A DNA stretch of 64,000 nt from contig JAIUCV010000001.1 of assembly GCA_026724425.1 (NCBI GenBank), forward strand, positions 11,204,556 through 11,268,555. Reading direction: 5' to 3'. Position 1 is the stretch's first letter; each line of letters begins with the position of its first letter. A program made the position numbers and the translations under genes. The notes beneath the pieces are model-generated. The model did no database searches. It saw nothing but the letters and a program-made list of their open reading frames with translations, and was not told the origin of the DNA. The DNA is from Erythrophleum ivorense (lineage: Eukaryota > Streptophyta > Magnoliopsida > Fabales > Fabaceae). This document shows, one piece after another, positions 59,761 through 64,000 of this stretch.

Positions 59761-62700
59761 AAGAGAATTCTCCAAATTTGAAACAGTAATTAACCTGTTG
59801 ATTTTCCTTTTTTAAATATCTTCTCTTTTGTTGAAGAAAACAGTTGTTAATAGGAACACCCCGTTGGTATCATGACAGCGGGAAATGGAGAATAAATCTT
59901 TTTTTAACATTTTGTTTAAATATCAAATATTGTATAAAAGTTAGAGAGAGGGAGTGATATAATTTATTTTTTTATAGAAAAGCATTTGAATTAAGTGGAA
60001 TTATTCTATCTAATTTATATAAACAATTTTATTATTTTTATTTTTATTATCAGGTATGAGGATTATTTTTTATTATTTTTAATTTTAATATTATTTTCAT
60101 CCGACCAAAAATATAAATAAAACAGTATTTTCATTCTTTTTAATATTATATCAAACATAATTATTTTATTCTATTTATTTTTATTTTCTTTCTATTTTTA
60201 GACTTAACAACTTTATATATTATACCATCTGTATGAGTAAATTATAAGGAAATGTTTAAATTATATCATATTTTATTTTTAAAATTTAATTTTTTAAATT
60301 AAAAGATATATTACATTTTATAATAAAAATAAGTTATAATTAAAATATTTTTATATTTATTATTTAAGTATAAATATATATTTAATCAATCAATATAAAG
60401 ATAGTCAATTTTTTAAATTTAGAATAAATTAAATTTATAATTTTTAATATGAAATAAATAATTTTAAATAAACTTTTAAAAATTATCTATTAATAAATTA
60501 TATTTTTAATAAAAATTAATATGATTTTTAAAAATATATTAATTTTAAGAAAATTTAAATAAATTTTCATAATAAAAAAGAGGTATATAATTTAAATATT
60601 TTTTAAGAGCAATGATAATAATTTACTCCAATAATAATTACTTTTCTTCACAAAAAAATTTATAATTACTTTACTTATCACCGAATAATTATTTTGCAAT
60701 GTTTCGAAGCTTCATTTGAGACAGCGAGAGATTTGCTACCTTACAAAAAAACTACCAGACAAACAGTTTTTTTATCCCCCCTAGCTAGCTAGTTCTAGTT
60801 CTAGTTCTAGGTTAGTTTCTTTAAGGTAACGTTATGTATTATCAATTATTTTTTTATAAGCTAAACTTTGTCATTTGAAAAAAAATTTTATGTTAGAATT
60901 AGTTTAAAAAAATAGTCAAATTTTATTAATTATAAAAAAACATATAATATATTTGGTATATTTTTAAATAAGATCTGACTTCTTTATAAGTATTTTTTAA
61001 ACTTGATAAAAAATAATTTTTTTAATTTTAAGAATCATTCGTAATCTCTCAATATATGTTATCAGAAATTATTGCACAAATCAAATGTATGTATATTCAA
61101 TGATCAAAATCTAATTTATATATGTACACATATTATTTTATATGTCCATGAAACAAATCTTAATTATTGAGTATACATATACTTAATAATGCATTTAAAA
61201 TTTTTTTCATATATTACTTGCATTTTATAACGGGGCATGTGTAGAAATTTTCTCCTGAGTCCTGACATAAGTTTCAATGCAATAAATATAGGGTTATCAT
61301 TTTTTGTTCAATAAAACTGAAAATATATTTAAATCTAAAATATTTAAATCCAAATATGGGTCAGAGTCAAAATTGATTAAAAAAAAAGGTTACGACTCGC
61401 GAAGGAGTACCCTAAAAACATTTCATTCAAATCTGAAGAGTATATCAAATTACTTACAATTAACAGCCACAACATTATTTTTTTAATATATAACAATAAA
61501 ATTAGTTTCAATGGCAAGAGAGAAAAAGTAGGAGAATATATTTTTAACTTCTCCTCCGAATAATTTATTAATATAATTGTAAATTAAAAAATTGAAATCC
61601 AAATCCAAATATTTTTAATAGCAAGAGAATATCAATTTTTAAGAAATGGAGTTATCTGTAAAATCTCTCAAATATCTAACCTTCGTCTATTTGTTTAATT
61701 TTTTTATATTTTTATCATTTCATTCTTGACATATATAAAATATTTTTTTTAATTTTATCAAAAAAATATTTTTTAAAAAAATTTAATCATATTGAATTAT
61801 AAAAATTATACACTTATTGATAAAAATAATATATGATTATTATATTTTTATTAAAAATTAATAATAAATATATATAATGTATATAATATTTTTCTGGGGG
61901 ACCCAGATTATGTACAACCGACAGAAGCGTCAAAATTGAGGCTAAAGGACGTTAGCATGGTGAATTCCAGCTCACATCAACTATTCGTTGTTGGCATTAC
62001 TGTTCCATACTCTTGTATTTTAGAATTTTTTAAGAAAAAATTATAATGAAAAAATTTAAATTAAAAACATTTATATTAAAAGATAGTAAAATTTAAAAAT
62101 TATTTTTAAAATTTAAAAATTAAAATTTTTAATTGCATAAAAAATTACAATTAAGAATTCTAAATTAAAATTTTTTAAAACTTTTGAGTCATTTAAAATA
62201 ATTTTAAAATTTAAAATTTTTTTAATATAAATATCTTAAATTTGGAATCTCAATTATAATTTTCACGATTTTTAATATTTAACACTATGTGTTTAGTCGG
62301 GGATGGAATTTCTCGTTCTGTTTAAATGATTGCGTTTTTCTTTTTCCATGTTATACGTTTCCGTTCTTCACGTAGCTTCTTGTTCAGTTTGTTTAAAAGA
62401 GTCTCTTCTGCTTAATTATTAAAATGGAAAAAAAGTTACTTATTTTACGCAAAGTGTGTTTTTAAGCTTTGACTTTTGAGATGGGTTTGATTAAGACATG
62501 AAAAAATAATGTTATTTTTAAGTGACCATAAAGTTTGATGTTCTAATTTTGAAGCAGAAAGGAGCAATTTAATTTTTTAAAAAAATTTAAAATTAAAATT
62601 ATAAAATTATCCAACTTTATTCTTTCATAAAATGTATACCATTTAATTACCTAAACTTTTTAATTCTTTGAAACCAAAATATTTATTAAAAATTTACAAT

Positions 62701-64000
62701 AATTAATTGATAAAAAATTTTCAGTCAAAATTTTTACTATACTTTTTCATATACATTATATATAAATGAATTGAATATTTCATATATAATTTTTTTATTT
62801 AATAATTTTTATATTTTAATTTAATTCTATAAAATAAAAATTAAATTAAATTAACATAATATTATTTTACTAATTTTTCATCCAAAATACATAATTAATT
62901 AACCCCAAAAAACTTTTAGTCCATCAATAAAAACAGTAAACAATTTTAAAATAGATGTTTGCTTTAGAATTATATTATATTACCCTTCATTTTTTTTTAA
63001 TCTACAACTTTTTTGGTAAAATCTTACACTCCTTACAGTTGTAAAAATATATCATTGAGTAGTGAGATAATATAACGACTTTTTTCCCCGAAGAAGTTTT
63101 CAAAGTCACAAACCCAGCTAGCTTGAAATTAATTAATTTTATAATAACAAGAACATGCTTCTTAGAATATAAAATATGGAAGACTTGTGGGATTGCCTAG
63201 CTGTTAATCATAATTTTTTTATGTGTGACCGCGTTAGAGTTGGGATTATTAATCAATATTTTAATTCATTATATACTTTTATAATTAACTATCAAAATAC
63301 CCCTTCATGGTCTAAGGGAATTAATTTTTTGTTCTTTTTTAATTGTATTTTAAATATTAAACATTCTATTTTAGTCATTCAAAAACTTTCTTCGTTTTAA
63401 AATAACTTCCACGTTATATGTGATATGATGAAATAGATAGTGTAGTTGATTAATGCTTATGTAATCATCAAAGCACTGCATGAGCATTCATGAAAAATAC
63501 AAACCACGTACTTTAAAACATAAATAGAACATAAATAATGTTACATGCTTAGGTTTGATTATTCGTCTTTTTGATGATTTGTGAACAAGTTTAATACACG
63601 TGTCATTTTAAAACATAAATAATACTTAAAAAAACTAAAATAAGTTACATAATTTTTAAGGAATTAAGTTGAGAGAAAGTATGCTCAAAAAATCAATTCA
63701 CTCAACTAGTAACTATATGGTGGATAATAATTTAGACTGAAGATATTATAAATTCAGGTCTATCATGAATTGTAATTATGACATAATAAATTATTAAATA
63801 TAAAATAATTATTGTATCATAATTAAGATTTATGACAAATGCAAATTAATAAAATCATCACAATAATTTAATGTGCACCTTCTTTTTAAAATTGAACAAC
63901 AAAAAATTGCTTAATCTCATCCTTACAAATAAAGTTGCATAAATTCTAAACTAGACTAAGTACTGGTTTAGCTTAGTATTTTACTTAATTTTTGATAAAA
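59761..64000. other. AT-rich intergenic DNA upstream of PERK
   Basis: No gene was recognised. The proximal part presumably holds the PERK promoter. The sequence is dominated by poly-A/T; a GTTCTA triple repeat lies at about 60792-60810. A fold-back, MITE-like AT segment may lie at 62040-62275 (AAAATTATAATG at one end, CTCAATTATAATTTT at the other). Short frames at 61304-61486 and 63176-63400 lack any recognisable domain. Confidence 0.5.

Overview
The window is nuclear DNA from a flowering plant, most likely a woody or other AT-rich eudicot. The base composition is very AT-rich, the genes are split by GT-AG introns, and the protein families (TBL O-acetyltransferase, oleosin, PERK receptor kinase) are plant families. 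The space between genes is filled with LINE, LTR, TRIM and MITE/MULE debris. There is nothing prokaryotic or viral in it. I recognise five protein-coding genes in 64 kb.

Layout. Positions 1-12000 have no gene: a decayed LINE (about 3650-6760, minus strand) split by a 1.6-kb solo LTR with an intact 5-bp target duplication, then simple and hairpin-forming repeats. A small conserved-looking basic protein lies on the minus strand at 12249-12452. Positions 13000-31000 are repeat-rich: Ty3-type relics, a short LTR element with a visible primer-binding site (18236-19677), and a fold-back TRIM inside a duplicated segment (25300-26700). A xyloglucan O-acetyltransferase-type TBL gene (31136-36191, plus) has a 3.7-kb intron. 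Two oleosin genes follow in direct orientation (37833-38345 and 47552-48040). They are separated by a nested repeat block with a second LINE relic (about 39560-43690). A PERK-type receptor kinase (59127 to 51503, minus; eight coding exons, 768 residues) fills most of the right end, and 59760-64000 is AT-rich with no gene found.

The genes do not form a pathway. TBL and PERK both act at the cell wall or plasma membrane, and the oleosins coat lipid droplets, but nothing in the sequence links them functionally. The best story is the oleosin pair. It is a segmental duplication of about 1.4 kb that includes promoter sequence. Copy 1 has lost two of the four canonical proline-knot residues. Copy 2 keeps the knot, but a 395-bp long-TIR MITE and a 1.41-kb long-TIR Mutator-like element carrying exon-like fragments have inserted upstream of it. 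I found no clearly new molecular system; the findings are evolutionary and structural.
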